Positions 1 to 8,417 of a DNA stretch of 64,000 nucleotides are shown here, in pieces. The notes under the pieces are model-generated. The model saw only the letters and a list, made by a program, of their open reading frames with translations. It was not told the DNA's origin and made no database searches. Within the stretch, counting starts at the first letter, position 1; the number at the start of each line of letters is the position of its first letter. The position numbers were made by a program, and so were the translations under genes. This stretch comes from Micromonospora lutea (lineage in GTDB: Bacteria; Actinomycetota; Actinomycetes; Mycobacteriales; Micromonosporaceae): NCBI RefSeq assembly GCF_016863535.1, contig NZ_BOPB01000007.1, positions 1 to 64,000 on the forward strand, given 5' to 3'.

Positions 1-3
1 GGC

Positions 4-771
4 ATGAGTGAGCGGTACACGGCCGACGAGATGATGACGGTGGCGGCCGCCCGACAACTGCGCGACGGTACCGCCTGCTTCGTCGGGATCGGACTGCCCA
101 GCACGGCGGCCAACCTGGCCCGGGCCACGCACGCCCCCGGCCTGGTGCTGATCTACGAGTCGGGTTGTCTCGGGGCCAAGCCGGACCGGCTGCCGCTCTC
201 CATCGGTGACGGCGTCCTCGCCGACACCGCCGACGCGGTGATCCCGGTGCCCGAGGTGTTCAACTACTGGCTGCAACCCGGGCGCATCGACGTCGGTTTC
301 CTGGGGGCCGCGCAGCTCGACCGCTACGGCAACATCAACACCACGGTCATCGGTGGCGACTACACCGACCCGAAGGTGCGCCTGCCCGGTGCCGGTGGCG
401 CTCCCGAGATCGCCGCGTCCTGCGGTGAGGTGGTGGTGATCGTCCGGCAGAGCCGACGTACCTTCACCGAACGCGTCGACTTCGTCACCTCGGTCGGCTA
501 CGGTGCCGGCCCCGGTGACCGGGCCCGGCTCGGGCTGCGCGGCGGTGGACCCCGCACCGTCATCACCGACCTCGGCGTCCTCGAAGCCGACCCGGACACC
601 TGCGAACTCACCCTGACCCGGCTGCATCCGGGCATCACCGTCGAGCAGGTCCGCGACGCCACCGGTTGGCCCCTCGCGGTCGCCGACGATTTGAGCACCG
701 GCGAGCCACCCACCACCGAGGAACTCACCGTGCTGCGCGCCCTTGAGGCCACCATGCGGCCGACGGCATGA
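4..771 (+). CDS. pcaJ: 3-oxoadipate CoA-transferase subunit B
   Basis: Beta subunit of the family I CoA-transferase that moves CoA from succinyl-CoA to 3-oxoadipate, the penultimate step of the cytoplasmic beta-ketoadipate pathway. The 255 aa length is normal for this subunit. A glycine-rich loop, GIGLPSTAANLA (about residues 28-39), precedes YESGCLG, whose Glu52 fits the catalytic glutamate of the family. The start ATGA overlaps a TGA in another frame at positions 5-7, so the A subunit (pcaI) probably ends there, just outside the window. It is the first complete gene of the pca operon; 43 nt separate it from pcaH. The assignment to 3-oxoadipate rather than another 3-oxoacid rests mainly on the neighbours. 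Confidence 0.9.
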   Translation: MSERYTADEMMTVAAARQLRDGTACFVGIGLPSTAANLARATHAPGLVLIYESGCLGAKPDRLPLSIGDGVLADTADAVIPVPEVFNYWLQPGRIDVGFLGAAQLDRYGNINTTVIGGDYTDPKVRLPGAGGAPEIAASCGEVVVIVRQSRRTFTERVDFVTSVGYGAGPGDRARLGLRGGGPRTVITDLGVLEADPDTCELTLTRLHPGITVEQVRDATGWPLAVADDLSTGEPPTTEELTVLRALEATMRPTA

Positions 772-814
772 ACAGGCGGCGGATACTCGGAGCGACTGAA
801 GGGGAGGAGCGGCC

Positions 815-1555
815 TTGACCCAGGACGCCGACCGGAAACTGATCCTGCCGAGCTACCGGCGCGACGACGTCGACGCTCACCCGCCACTGCTCAGCCCCGG
901 TTACCGGTCCACCGTGGCACGGGCACCGCACCAGCCGTTGGTCTACCTGCCGCAGCGGCTCACCGAGGTCACCGGCCCGCTGCTCGGCGAAGGCCGTCTC
1001 GGCGAGCTGGACCATGACCTGACCCGCCAGCACGACGGCGAACCCCTCGGGCAGCGGATCATCGTGCACGGCCGGGTGCTGGACGGCGACGGTCGCGCCG
1101 TGCCGCACACCCTCGTGGAGATCTGGCAGGCCAACGCCGCCGGGCGCTACCGGCACGCCGCCGACACCTGGCCGGCGCCGCTGGATCCGAACTTCACCGG
1201 CGTCGGGCGCGCCCTGACCGACTCCGACGGCCGCTACCACTTCGTCACCGTGCAGCCCGGGGCGTACCCGTGGCGTAACCACGACAACGCCTGGCGGCCC
1301 GCGCACATCCACTTCTCCCTCTTCGGTCGGGCCTTCACCCAGCGGCTGGTGACCCAGATGTACTTCCCGGGCGACCCGCTCTTCTCCCAGGACCCGATCT
1401 TCAATTCGGTCCGCGACGAGCGGGCCAGGCAGCGGATGGTGGCCCGCTACGACCACCGCACCACCCGCCCGGAGTGGGCGCTGGCCTACGAGTTCGACAT
1501 CGTGCTGCGGGGCCGGGAGGCGACCGTGTTCGAGGACGAGGACGACGATGAGTGA
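815..1555 (+). CDS. pcaH: Protocatechuate 3,4-dioxygenase beta subunit
   Basis: Non-haem Fe(III) intradiol dioxygenase subunit that cleaves protocatechuate to 3-carboxy-cis,cis-muconate with the alpha subunit encoded next. The four iron ligands of the family are visible: Tyr112, Tyr151, His164 and His166 (motif RPAHIHF), each offset by four from the Pseudomonas numbering. Length is 246 aa. The start is TTG at 815, chosen because GGGGAGGAG lies 5 nt upstream (801-809) and no better ATG or GTG exists. The C-terminus is a short acidic tail (EDEDDDE). It overlaps pcaG by 8 nt, so the two subunits are probably translationally coupled. Confidence 0.95.
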   Translation: MTQDADRKLILPSYRRDDVDAHPPLLSPGYRSTVARAPHQPLVYLPQRLTEVTGPLLGEGRLGELDHDLTRQHDGEPLGQRIIVHGRVLDGDGRAVPHTLVEIWQANAAGRYRHAADTWPAPLDPNFTGVGRALTDSDGRYHFVTVQPGAYPWRNHDNAWRPAHIHFSLFGRAFTQRLVTQMYFPGDPLFSQDPIFNSVRDERARQRMVARYDHRTTRPEWALAYEFDIVLRGREATVFEDEDDDE

Positions 1556-2117
1556 ACCGCTGGGCCTCACGCCCGCCCAGACCGTCGGGCCGTACCTGCA
1601 CATCGGGCTGAACTGGCCCGACGGGGCGTACGTGGTGCCGGACGGCACACCCGGAGCGTTCTGGCTGCGTGGCCGGATCGTCGACGGCACCGGCGCCGCC
1701 GTGGTCGACGCGATGGTGGAGAGCTGGCAGGCCGATCCCGACGGCTGCTTCGACCACCCCGACGATCCGCGTGGCGCCCGGCCATCGGCGGTTCCCGGCT
1801 TCCGGGGCTTCGGCCGGGCCGCGACCGACAGCGAGGGCCGGTACGCGTTGCACACCGTCATGCCGGGGCCGCTGCCCACCTTCGACGGCGACACCGAGGC
1901 GCCGCACCTGACCCTGTCGGTGTTCGGGCGGGGCCTGCTGCACCGCCTCGTCACCCGGGTCTACTTTCCCGGCGAGGCGGCCAACGCCACCGACCCGGTG
2001 CTGCGTACCGTCGACCAGGAGCGTCGTGACACGCTGCTGGCCCGCCCGGCCCCGGACGGCTTCCAGTTCGACATCCGCCTGCAGGGAGAGCATGAGACCG
2101 TCTTCTTCGCCGTCTGA
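1548..2117 (+). CDS. pcaG: Protocatechuate 3,4-dioxygenase alpha subunit
   Basis: Structural and active-site-lining partner of PcaH in the intradiol ring-cleaving dioxygenase. The 189 aa protein opens with the typical LTPAQTVGPYLHIGL segment and has the conserved beta-sandwich core ending in FQFDIRLQGEHETVFF. As in other alpha subunits, the full set of iron ligands is absent, consistent with iron being bound by the beta subunit. It overlaps pcaH upstream by 8 nt and pcaB downstream by 26 nt, so the three reading frames are interlocked and very likely co-translated. Confidence 0.95.
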   Translation: MSEPLGLTPAQTVGPYLHIGLNWPDGAYVVPDGTPGAFWLRGRIVDGTGAAVVDAMVESWQADPDGCFDHPDDPRGARPSAVPGFRGFGRAATDSEGRYALHTVMPGPLPTFDGDTEAPHLTLSVFGRGLLHRLVTRVYFPGEAANATDPVLRTVDQERRDTLLARPAPDGFQFDIRLQGEHETVFFAV

Positions 2118-3432
2118 GGGACTGCTGCGGGGGCTCTCCGGCACGGCTGACGTCGACGCCGAACTCGGCGACCACGCCCTGCTGCGGGCGCTGCTGGACG
2201 CGGAGGCCGCGCTGGCCCGGGCAGGTGCCGAGGCCGGACCGGTGCCCGCCCCGGCCGCCGACGAGATCGTCCGGCAGTGCCGCGCCGAACGCTACGATCC
2301 GGCCGTTCTCGGCGCGGCGGCGGAGGCGGCCGGCAACCCCGTCGTCCCGCTGGTGCGGGAGTTGAGCGCGGCGGTCGCCGGACCGGCCCGCCCCTGGGTG
2401 CACTACGGCGCCACCAGCCAGGACGTGCTCGACACCGCCCTGTCGCTGGTGTCCGTCCGCGCCGCCGGTCCGCTGCTGCGGCACGTCGCCGACGCCGCCG
2501 ACGGCGCTGCCCGGCTGGCCCGGACCCACCGGGACACCCTGATGGCCGCCCGTACCCTCGGCCAGCAGGCCGCACCGACCACCTTCGGGCTCAAGGCGGC
2601 CGGCTGGCTGGTCGGCCTGGTCGACGCGGGTACCCGGCTGAACCGGGCGCGTGCCGGCATGCCCGCGCAACTCGGCGGGGCGGTGGGCACCCTCGCCGCG
2701 TACGGCCCGGCCGGGCCGATGGTGGTCGAACGGTTCGCCGCGCACCTGGGCCTGGCGGCCAGCCCGCTGCCCTGGCACACCCGCCGCCAGCCCCTGCTCG
2801 ACCTGGCCTCGGCCCTCGGCGGGTTGCTCGCCGTGACCGGCAAGATCGCCCTTGACGTGGGCCTGCTCGCGCAGACCGAGGTCGGCGAGGTGGCCGAAGG
2901 CGGCGACGGGCGCGGCGGCTCCTCGGCGATGCCACACAAACGCAACCCGGTGGACTCGGTGCTGGTCAGCGCTGCGGCCCGTCGCGGTCCCGGGCTCGTC
3001 GGCACGCTGTTCGCCGCCGCCGGTCAGGAACACGAGCGGGCCACCGGTGGCTGGCACGCCGAATGGGAACCCCTGCTCGATCTGGTGCATCTCGCCGGTG
3101 GAGCCGCGGCGCGTACCGCCCGGATGCTCGGCGCCCTCGACGTGCGTCCGCAGCGGATGCGGGCCAACCTGGACGCCACCGGTGGCCTGCTGCTCGCCGA
3201 GGCGGTCGCCGCGCGGCTGGCACCGGCCCTGGGTCGGTCCGCCGCACACGACCTGGTGCGTCGCGCCGCCGGCCGGCCCGACTTCCGGGCGGCGCTGCTG
3301 GCCGAGACGGAGCTGCGCGCCCACCTGTCGGAAGCGGACGTCGACGCCGCACTCGACCCGGCCGGTTGGCTCGGCAGCACCGGGCACCTCATCGATCGCG
3401 CCCTCGACCTGCATCAGGAGGCATCGTCGTGA
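2092..3432 (+). CDS. pcaB: 3-carboxy-cis,cis-muconate cycloisomerase
   Basis: Converts 3-carboxy-cis,cis-muconate to 4-carboxymuconolactone. It belongs to the fumarase/aspartase superfamily, whose signature GGSSAMPHKRNP lies at about residues 275-286; the preceding region HYGATSQDVLDTA carries the second conserved block. The start ATG at 2092 lies inside the end of pcaG and gives 446 aa, close to the family norm of about 450. The frame stays open upstream to 2026, but that extension is an out-of-frame copy of pcaG and has no family similarity. The stop overlaps the GTG of pcaD (GTGA, 3429-3432). Confidence 0.93.
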   Translation: MRPSSSPSEGLLRGLSGTADVDAELGDHALLRALLDAEAALARAGAEAGPVPAPAADEIVRQCRAERYDPAVLGAAAEAAGNPVVPLVRELSAAVAGPARPWVHYGATSQDVLDTALSLVSVRAAGPLLRHVADAADGAARLARTHRDTLMAARTLGQQAAPTTFGLKAAGWLVGLVDAGTRLNRARAGMPAQLGGAVGTLAAYGPAGPMVVERFAAHLGLAASPLPWHTRRQPLLDLASALGGLLAVTGKIALDVGLLAQTEVGEVAEGGDGRGGSSAMPHKRNPVDSVLVSAAARRGPGLVGTLFAAAGQEHERATGGWHAEWEPLLDLVHLAGGAAARTARMLGALDVRPQRMRANLDATGGLLLAEAVAARLAPALGRSAAHDLVRRAAGRPDFRAALLAETELRAHLSEADVDAALDPAGWLGSTGHLIDRALDLHQEASS

Positions 3433-4211
3433 CCGTCGGGCTGCACGCCACCGTGGACGGCCCGCCGGACGCCCCGGTGCTGCTGCTCGGCAGTTCCCTC
3501 GGCACCACCGGCGCGATGTGGCAGCCGCAGGTGGCGGCGCTGGCCGCCCGGTACCGCGTCGTCCGTTACGACCATCTCGGCCACGGCGGTTCGGCGGTGC
3601 CGACCGGGCCGTACACCATCGACCTGCTCGGCCGGAAGGTGCTGCGACTGCTGGACGACCTGGGCGTCGCCCGCGTCCACTACGCCGGGCTCTCCCTCGG
3701 CGGGATGGTCGGCATGTGGCTGGCCGCGCACGCGCCCGAACGGATCGACCGCCTCGCCCTGCTGTGCACCTCCGCCTCGCTCGGGCCGGCCGACGGCTGG
3801 CGGGCCCGGGCCGCCACCGTGCGTGCCGGTCGGCTGGACAGCATCGCCGATGCGATCGTCTCGCGCTGGTTCACCCCCGCTTTCGCCGCGACCCGCCCGG
3901 ACATCGTCGCCGCGTACCGGGATCACCTGGTCAGCACCCCCGCCGTCGGGTACGCCGGCTGCTGTGAGGCGATCGCCGCGATGGATCTACGGGCGGACCT
4001 GGCGACGGTACGCGCCCCGACGCTGGTGATCGGTGCCGCCGATGACCCGGCGACCCCACCGGAGCAGGCGGCGGCCATCGCCGAGAGGATCCCGGCGGCC
4101 CGCCTGGTGGTGCTCGACGGGGCGGCGCACCTGGCCAACGTCGAGCAGCCCGAGGCCGTCACCCGGCTGCTCACCGACCACCTCGATCCGGAAGGCGCGG
4201 TGCGGAGATGA
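3429..4211 (+). CDS. pcaD: 3-oxoadipate enol-lactonase
   Basis: Alpha/beta hydrolase that opens 3-oxoadipate enol-lactone to 3-oxoadipate. The nucleophile elbow GLSLGGM (Ser near residue 89), an acid in GAADDPATPP (near 202) and a histidine in GAAHLAN (near 233) make the expected triad. The GTG start at 3429 sits in a 4-nt GTGA overlap with pcaB and gives 260 aa, the normal enol-lactonase length; the longer upstream frame is antisense noise over pcaB. In some actinobacteria pcaD and pcaC are fused (PcaL). Here they are separate but overlap by 4 nt (ATGA, 4208-4211). Confidence 0.93.
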   Translation: MTVGLHATVDGPPDAPVLLLGSSLGTTGAMWQPQVAALAARYRVVRYDHLGHGGSAVPTGPYTIDLLGRKVLRLLDDLGVARVHYAGLSLGGMVGMWLAAHAPERIDRLALLCTSASLGPADGWRARAATVRAGRLDSIADAIVSRWFTPAFAATRPDIVAAYRDHLVSTPAVGYAGCCEAIAAMDLRADLATVRAPTLVIGAADDPATPPEQAAAIAERIPAARLVVLDGAAHLANVEQPEAVTRLLTDHLDPEGAVRR

Positions 4212-4588
4212 CCGACCAGCAGCGGTACGAGGCCGGCATGGCGGTACGCCGACAGGTGCTCGGCGACGCGCACGTCGACCGGGCCGTCGCGGGCACCGAC
4301 GAGTTCACCACCGACTTCCAGGACCTGATCACCCGCTACGCCTGGGGTGAGATCTGGACCCGGGAAGGGCTGGACCGCCGTACCCGCAGCTGCGTCACCC
4401 TCGCCGTGCTGGCCACCCTGCACCACGACGAGGAACTGGCCATGCACGTACGCGCCGCCCTCCGCAACGGCCTGACCCGCGACGAGATCGGTGAGGTGCT
4501 GCTCCAGGTGGCCGTCTACGCTGGCGTACCGGCGGCGAACCGGGCATTCAAGGTGGCCCAGGAAACTCTGCGGCAGGAGGCCCAGTGA
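4208..4588 (+). CDS. pcaC: 4-carboxymuconolactone decarboxylase
   Basis: Small all-helical decarboxylase of the AhpD/CMD superfamily that turns 4-carboxymuconolactone into 3-oxoadipate enol-lactone. The 126 aa protein carries the family segments RTRSCVTLAVLA and HDEELAMHVRAALRNG, with the conserved Glu and His of the CMD domain. The start is ATG in a 4-nt ATGA overlap with pcaD, and the stop overlaps the GTG of the following regulator (GTGA, 4585-4588). This places the complete protocatechuate-to-3-oxoadipate set in one transcription unit. Confidence 0.94.
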   Translation: MTDQQRYEAGMAVRRQVLGDAHVDRAVAGTDEFTTDFQDLITRYAWGEIWTREGLDRRTRSCVTLAVLATLHHDEELAMHVRAALRNGLTRDEIGEVLLQVAVYAGVPAANRAFKVAQETLRQEAQ

Positions 4589-5373
4589 CCGACGAGGCGG
4601 CGACCCGCTCCGGCGAGTACGTCCAGTCGTTGGAGCGTGGTCTCGCCGTGATCCGGGCCTTCGATGCCGAACACCCGCAGCTCACCCTCAGCGAGGTGGC
4701 CCGCACCACCGGACTGACCCGCGCCGCCGCACGCCGTTTCCTGCTGACCCTGGTCGAACTCGGCTACGTACGCACCGACGGGCGGCTGTTCTCCCTGCGT
4801 CCGCGCATCCTCGATCTCGGCTACGCCTACCTGTCCAGCCTGAGCCTGCCCGAGGTGGCCCGCCCGCACATGGAGGCGCTGGTCGCGCAGGTGCACGAGT
4901 CCTGCTCGGTGTCGGTCCTCGACGGCGACGAGGTCGTCTACGTCGCCCGGGTGCCCACCAAGCGGATCATGACGGTGGGGATCAGCGTCGGCACCCGGTT
5001 CCCCGCGTACGCGACGTCGATGGGTCGGGTGTTGCTCGCCGCGCAGCCGGCCGGGTGGCTGGACGACTATCTCGCCACGGCGCCGCTTCGGCCGCTGACC
5101 CGGCGCACCGTGACCGACCCGGCCAAACTGCGCGCCATCCTGACGAAGATCGCCGCAGCGGGGTACGCGCTCGTCGACCAGGAGCTGGAGGAGGGGCTGC
5201 GGTCACTGGCCGCGCCGATCCACGGCGACAACGGCTCGGTGGTGGCCGCGGTCAACGTCTCCGCCCACGCCAGCCGAGGCTCCTTCGAGACGATCCGCAA
5301 GGAGCTGCTGCCGCCGTTACTGGCCACCGCCAGGCGCATCGAGGAGGACCTGGGCGCGGGTCCCGGTCGCTGA
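4585..5373 (+). CDS. pcaR: IclR-family regulator of the pca operon
   Basis: Transcription factor with an N-terminal winged helix (about residues 8-70, including LTLSEVARTTGLTRAAARRF) and a C-terminal IclR effector domain with the TSMGRVLLA and LEEGLRSLAAPI blocks. The opening segment YVQSLERGLAVIRAFD is characteristic of the PcaR/PcaU/PobR subgroup, whose known effectors are protocatechuate, 4-hydroxybenzoate or 3-oxoadipate. The start is GTG, overlapping pcaC by 4 nt; 262 aa. It lies last in the operon it probably controls, so regulator and enzymes are co-transcribed. Activator versus repressor cannot be told from sequence. Confidence 0.85.
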   Translation: MTDEAATRSGEYVQSLERGLAVIRAFDAEHPQLTLSEVARTTGLTRAAARRFLLTLVELGYVRTDGRLFSLRPRILDLGYAYLSSLSLPEVARPHMEALVAQVHESCSVSVLDGDEVVYVARVPTKRIMTVGISVGTRFPAYATSMGRVLLAAQPAGWLDDYLATAPLRPLTRRTVTDPAKLRAILTKIAAAGYALVDQELEEGLRSLAAPIHGDNGSVVAAVNVSAHASRGSFETIRKELLPPLLATARRIEEDLGAGPGR

Positions 5374-5482
5374 GCACGGCTGCGAGCCACTTCTCCAAGC
5401 TCCGGACCCCCGCCCTGTGGCGAATCCGCCCGGGGCGGTCCGTCGGCGTACCACCATGTGGGGGCGACGAACGGGAGACGAG

Positions 5483-7057
5483 ATGCGTGAGCTGCTGCTG
5501 GTCATCACGCTGGGCATCGTCGTGCTGGTCGGTACCACCCTCGGTGGCCGGTACCGGGTGGCACCGCCGGTGCTGCTCATCTGCATGGGTGCCCTGGTGG
5601 CGCTGCTACCCCCGTTCTCGCACGTGGTTCTCGCACCCGAGCTGGTGCTGGTGCTGTTCCTGCCGGCGATCCTCTACCGGGAGAGCCTGGTCATCAGCCT
5701 GCGGGAGATCCGGGCGAACATCGTGGTCATCACGATGCTGGCCGTCGGCCTGGTCGGTGTCACGATGGTCGCGGTGTCGCTGGTCGTGCAGCGGCTCGGC
5801 GTCGACCCGGCGGTGGCCTGGGTGCTCGGCGCGGTGCTCGCCCCGACCGACGCCGCCGCGGTGGCCGGGCTGGCCAAGCGGATGCCTCGACGCCTGCTGA
5901 CCACCCTGCGCGCGGAGAGCCTGGTCAACGACGGCACCGCCCTGGTGCTGTTCGCCATCGCGCTGGGCCTGCTCGGTGGGGGTGCCGCACCGACCGCCTT
6001 CGAACTCGTCGAGCGGATCGGCCTGTCGTTCCTGGGTGGCATCGCGGCCGGCATGCTGGTCGGCACGGTGGTGATCCTGATCCGCCGCCGCCTCGACGAC
6101 CCGCTGCGGGAGGGCGCGCTGAGCGTGCTCACCCCGTTCACCGCCTTCTTCCTCGCCGACAGCATCCACGAGAGCGGGGTCCTCGCGGTGGTGGTCGCCG
6201 GCCTGATGCTCTCCTACGCCAGCCCCCGGGTGGTCCGGGCCCGGTCCCGGATCCTCGCGCTCTCCTTCTGGGACCTGACCACCTTCCTCATCAACGGTGG
6301 GCTCTTCGTGCTGGTGGGCATGCAGATTCCGCGGGCGGTGCGGAGCGTCACCAGCGTCGCTCTGGGCCGGGCCGTCGTCATCGCGCTGGTGGTGGCCGTG
6401 GTCCTGGTGCTGGTACGGATGCTCTGGTTGCACCTGATCGCCGCCGTGGCCCGGTTGGTGGATCGGCGCGAGTCCAGGCTCGCCCGCCGGGTCAACTGGC
6501 GGGTGCGTACGGTCGCCGGATGGGCGGGTTTCCGGGGGGCGGTCTCCCTGGCGGCTGCGCTCGCCGTGCCGTTGACCACCGGGGATGGCAGCCCGGTGCC
6601 GGAACGAGACCTGATCATCTTTGCCGTCGCCGCGGTGATTCTGGTGACCATGCTCGTGCAGGGCGCCACCCTGCCCTTCCTGATCAGCTGGGCCGGGTTG
6701 AGAGGCGACCCGGAACAGGTCACGGAGGCGAGGCAGGCCCAGGTGGCCGCCACTCAGGCCACCCTCGACGCCCTGCCCGCCATCGCCGACCGGGTGGGTG
6801 CCGAGGAGAAGATCGCGCAGCGGCTCCGGGCCGAGTACACGGGCCACCTGAACGCGGTGCAGGCCGAGCCGGAGGACGAGTCGTTGGCCGCCCGGGAGGT
6901 CGAACGTGAACTGCGACTTGCGGCCCTCGAACACAAGCGACGCGAGATCACCCGGATGCGGGACCGGCGGGAGATCGACGATGCCGTCCTGCGGGAACTG
7001 CAGGCCCGGCTGGACGTCGAGGAGATCCGCCTGCTGGGCCCGATGTCCTCCGAGTGA
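5483..7057 (+). CDS. CPA1-family Na+/H+ antiporter
   Basis: Integral membrane cation/proton antiporter of the CPA1 (NhaP/YjcE) type, 524 aa. About twelve hydrophobic helices occupy residues 1-415. The transport-site motifs are visible as APTDAAAVAGLAKR (about residues 118-131) and ESLVNDGTALVLF (about 145-157), which carry the conserved aspartates. The last ~100 residues are a charged cytoplasmic tail rich in Glu and Arg, probably helical. The start at ATG 5483 has GGGAG 6 nt upstream; an upstream in-frame ATG at 5417 would add a non-hydrophobic, Shine-Dalgarno-less extension. It is a single gene. Which ion it moves (Na+, K+ or Li+) is not evident. Confidence 0.85.
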   Translation: MRELLLVITLGIVVLVGTTLGGRYRVAPPVLLICMGALVALLPPFSHVVLAPELVLVLFLPAILYRESLVISLREIRANIVVITMLAVGLVGVTMVAVSLVVQRLGVDPAVAWVLGAVLAPTDAAAVAGLAKRMPRRLLTTLRAESLVNDGTALVLFAIALGLLGGGAAPTAFELVERIGLSFLGGIAAGMLVGTVVILIRRRLDDPLREGALSVLTPFTAFFLADSIHESGVLAVVVAGLMLSYASPRVVRARSRILALSFWDLTTFLINGGLFVLVGMQIPRAVRSVTSVALGRAVVIALVVAVVLVLVRMLWLHLIAAVARLVDRRESRLARRVNWRVRTVAGWAGFRGAVSLAAALAVPLTTGDGSPVPERDLIIFAVAAVILVTMLVQGATLPFLISWAGLRGDPEQVTEARQAQVAATQATLDALPAIADRVGAEEKIAQRLRAEYTGHLNAVQAEPEDESLAAREVERELRLAALEHKRREITRMRDRREIDDAVLRELQARLDVEEIRLLGPMSSE

Positions 7058-7085
7058 GAGTCGCGTCCCACCGCTGCGGGGCCAC

Positions 7086-8333
7086 TCACCCGGCCAGCGC
7101 CCCGCCGGCCGGCAGCGCGAGTGCGACTGTGAGGTCGAGCAGACTGCGCGGATCGGTGAGACGGTCACCGTAGAGCTGGCGTAGCTGACCCATCCGGTAA
7201 CGCACGGTCTGCGGATGGACGAAGAGGTCGGCGGCGACGTCGTCTCGCCGTCCCTGGTGCAGCAGCCAGGACCGCAGCGTCTCGGTGAGCCGGTCGGCGG
7301 TGGCCGCCGGCAGCTCGGCCAGGGGTTGCAGGACCCGGGTCCGCAGATCGGTGAGCGCCTCGATGTCGGCACTGAGCAGCAGTTCGGCCAGGTGCTGTTC
7401 GGTGTCCAACGGCTCGCCGTCGGTGGGCTGGGGGAGAGCCAGCGCGACGACCCGGAGCACTCTGCGATACGAGGAACAGACCCGGGCCCAGGGACGGGAG
7501 GGCCCGAGCACCGCGCGACGTCCGTGCAGCACCCGGACGAGCTGCCGGCGACGGTCGCCGTGCATGTCCGGTACGAGCAGCACGGCGGTTTCCTCACCCG
7601 GCTCGCCGACCGGCAACTCCTCGCTGCTCTCCAGGGTGTGCTCGCCCAGCAGGGCCAGCGCCCCGCGCGCCTTCGCCTGTGGCAGCAGCGCCACGGTGAG
7701 GGTCTGCGGCAGCGGCCAGTCGGCCCGCTCGGCGCTGCGCCGCAGCACGTCCTCCGCGTCACCGGCTAGTAACTGCTGGGTGAGGCGTTCCAGGTTCCTC
7801 CGTCGGGCCCGGCCCACGCTGGCCAACTCGTCGGCGTGCCCGGCGACACTGGCGGCGGAAAGCTCGTCGATGTACGCGAACATCAACTCGGCGAAGTCGG
7901 CGACCGTGGCGGCGGGCAGGCCGGTCGCCACCGTGGCGGCGGCCAACTCCCGCCAGGAGACCCGGGCACCCACCCGGTACGCCGCCAGCAGCGCGTCCAC
8001 ACTGCGACCCGACCGGGCCTCGCCGCTGCCCAGGGCGTACGCGGCCTCCAGTGCCGGGACCAGCGGGGTGCTCGGGTCGCTGACCTGCGGACGGTCGCTG
8101 GCCTGGGACTGTTCGAGCAGTTGCAGGAAGGTGCCCAACGCGATCTGCACCGCGCTCTCAATCTTGTCCCGCATCTGCCCGGTCAGGGTGCCGGAGTAGC
8201 TGGGCACCTCGCCGGTGATCGCAGTGACGGTCTGCGCGGCGACCAGCGGCAGCCGGTCGCGCAGCTCACGGGCCACCCGCTGGTCCAGTTGGATGCGGGC
8301 CGCCCGATTGGTCGTTCCGGCTGGTTCCGCCAC
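7086..8333 (-). CDS. PucR-family transcriptional regulator
   Basis: Probable regulator of the divergent reductase/desaturase pair. The 415 aa protein has a central region resembling GGDEF-like PucR modules and a C-terminal PucR helix-turn-helix, AADLFVHPQTVRYRMGQL, where family members read 'NTVRYRL'. I chose the GTG at 8333 because GGGGAGAA lies upstream at the right spacing and because an ATG at 8411 would leave only 6 nt to the divergent gene. The frame stays open far upstream through the antisense of the reductase, which is an artefact of GC-rich DNA. The divergent arrangement with an electron-transfer/desaturase pair suggests a lipid-responsive regulator, by inference. Confidence 0.8.
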   Translation of the reverse strand: MAEPAGTTNRAARIQLDQRVARELRDRLPLVAAQTVTAITGEVPSYSGTLTGQMRDKIESAVQIALGTFLQLLEQSQASDRPQVSDPSTPLVPALEAAYALGSGEARSGRSVDALLAAYRVGARVSWRELAAATVATGLPAATVADFAELMFAYIDELSAASVAGHADELASVGRARRRNLERLTQQLLAGDAEDVLRRSAERADWPLPQTLTVALLPQAKARGALALLGEHTLESSEELPVGEPGEETAVLLVPDMHGDRRRQLVRVLHGRRAVLGPSRPWARVCSSYRRVLRVVALALPQPTDGEPLDTEQHLAELLLSADIEALTDLRTRVLQPLAELPAATADRLTETLRSWLLHQGRRDDVAADLFVHPQTVRYRMGQLRQLYGDRLTDPRSLLDLTVALALPAGGALAG

Positions 8334-8417
8334 GGTTGTTCTCCCCGCACAAAAGGGATGGATCGCTTTACCTTCGCTGGCCAAGATTTTATGCCAGGCC
8401 GCCGCGACCATCGTCTT

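Noticed and set aside
5606..7762. 718-codon minus-strand frame antisense to the Na+/H+ antiporter
   Set aside because: Gln/Arg/His-rich shadow translation with no domain; antiporter coding is unambiguous.
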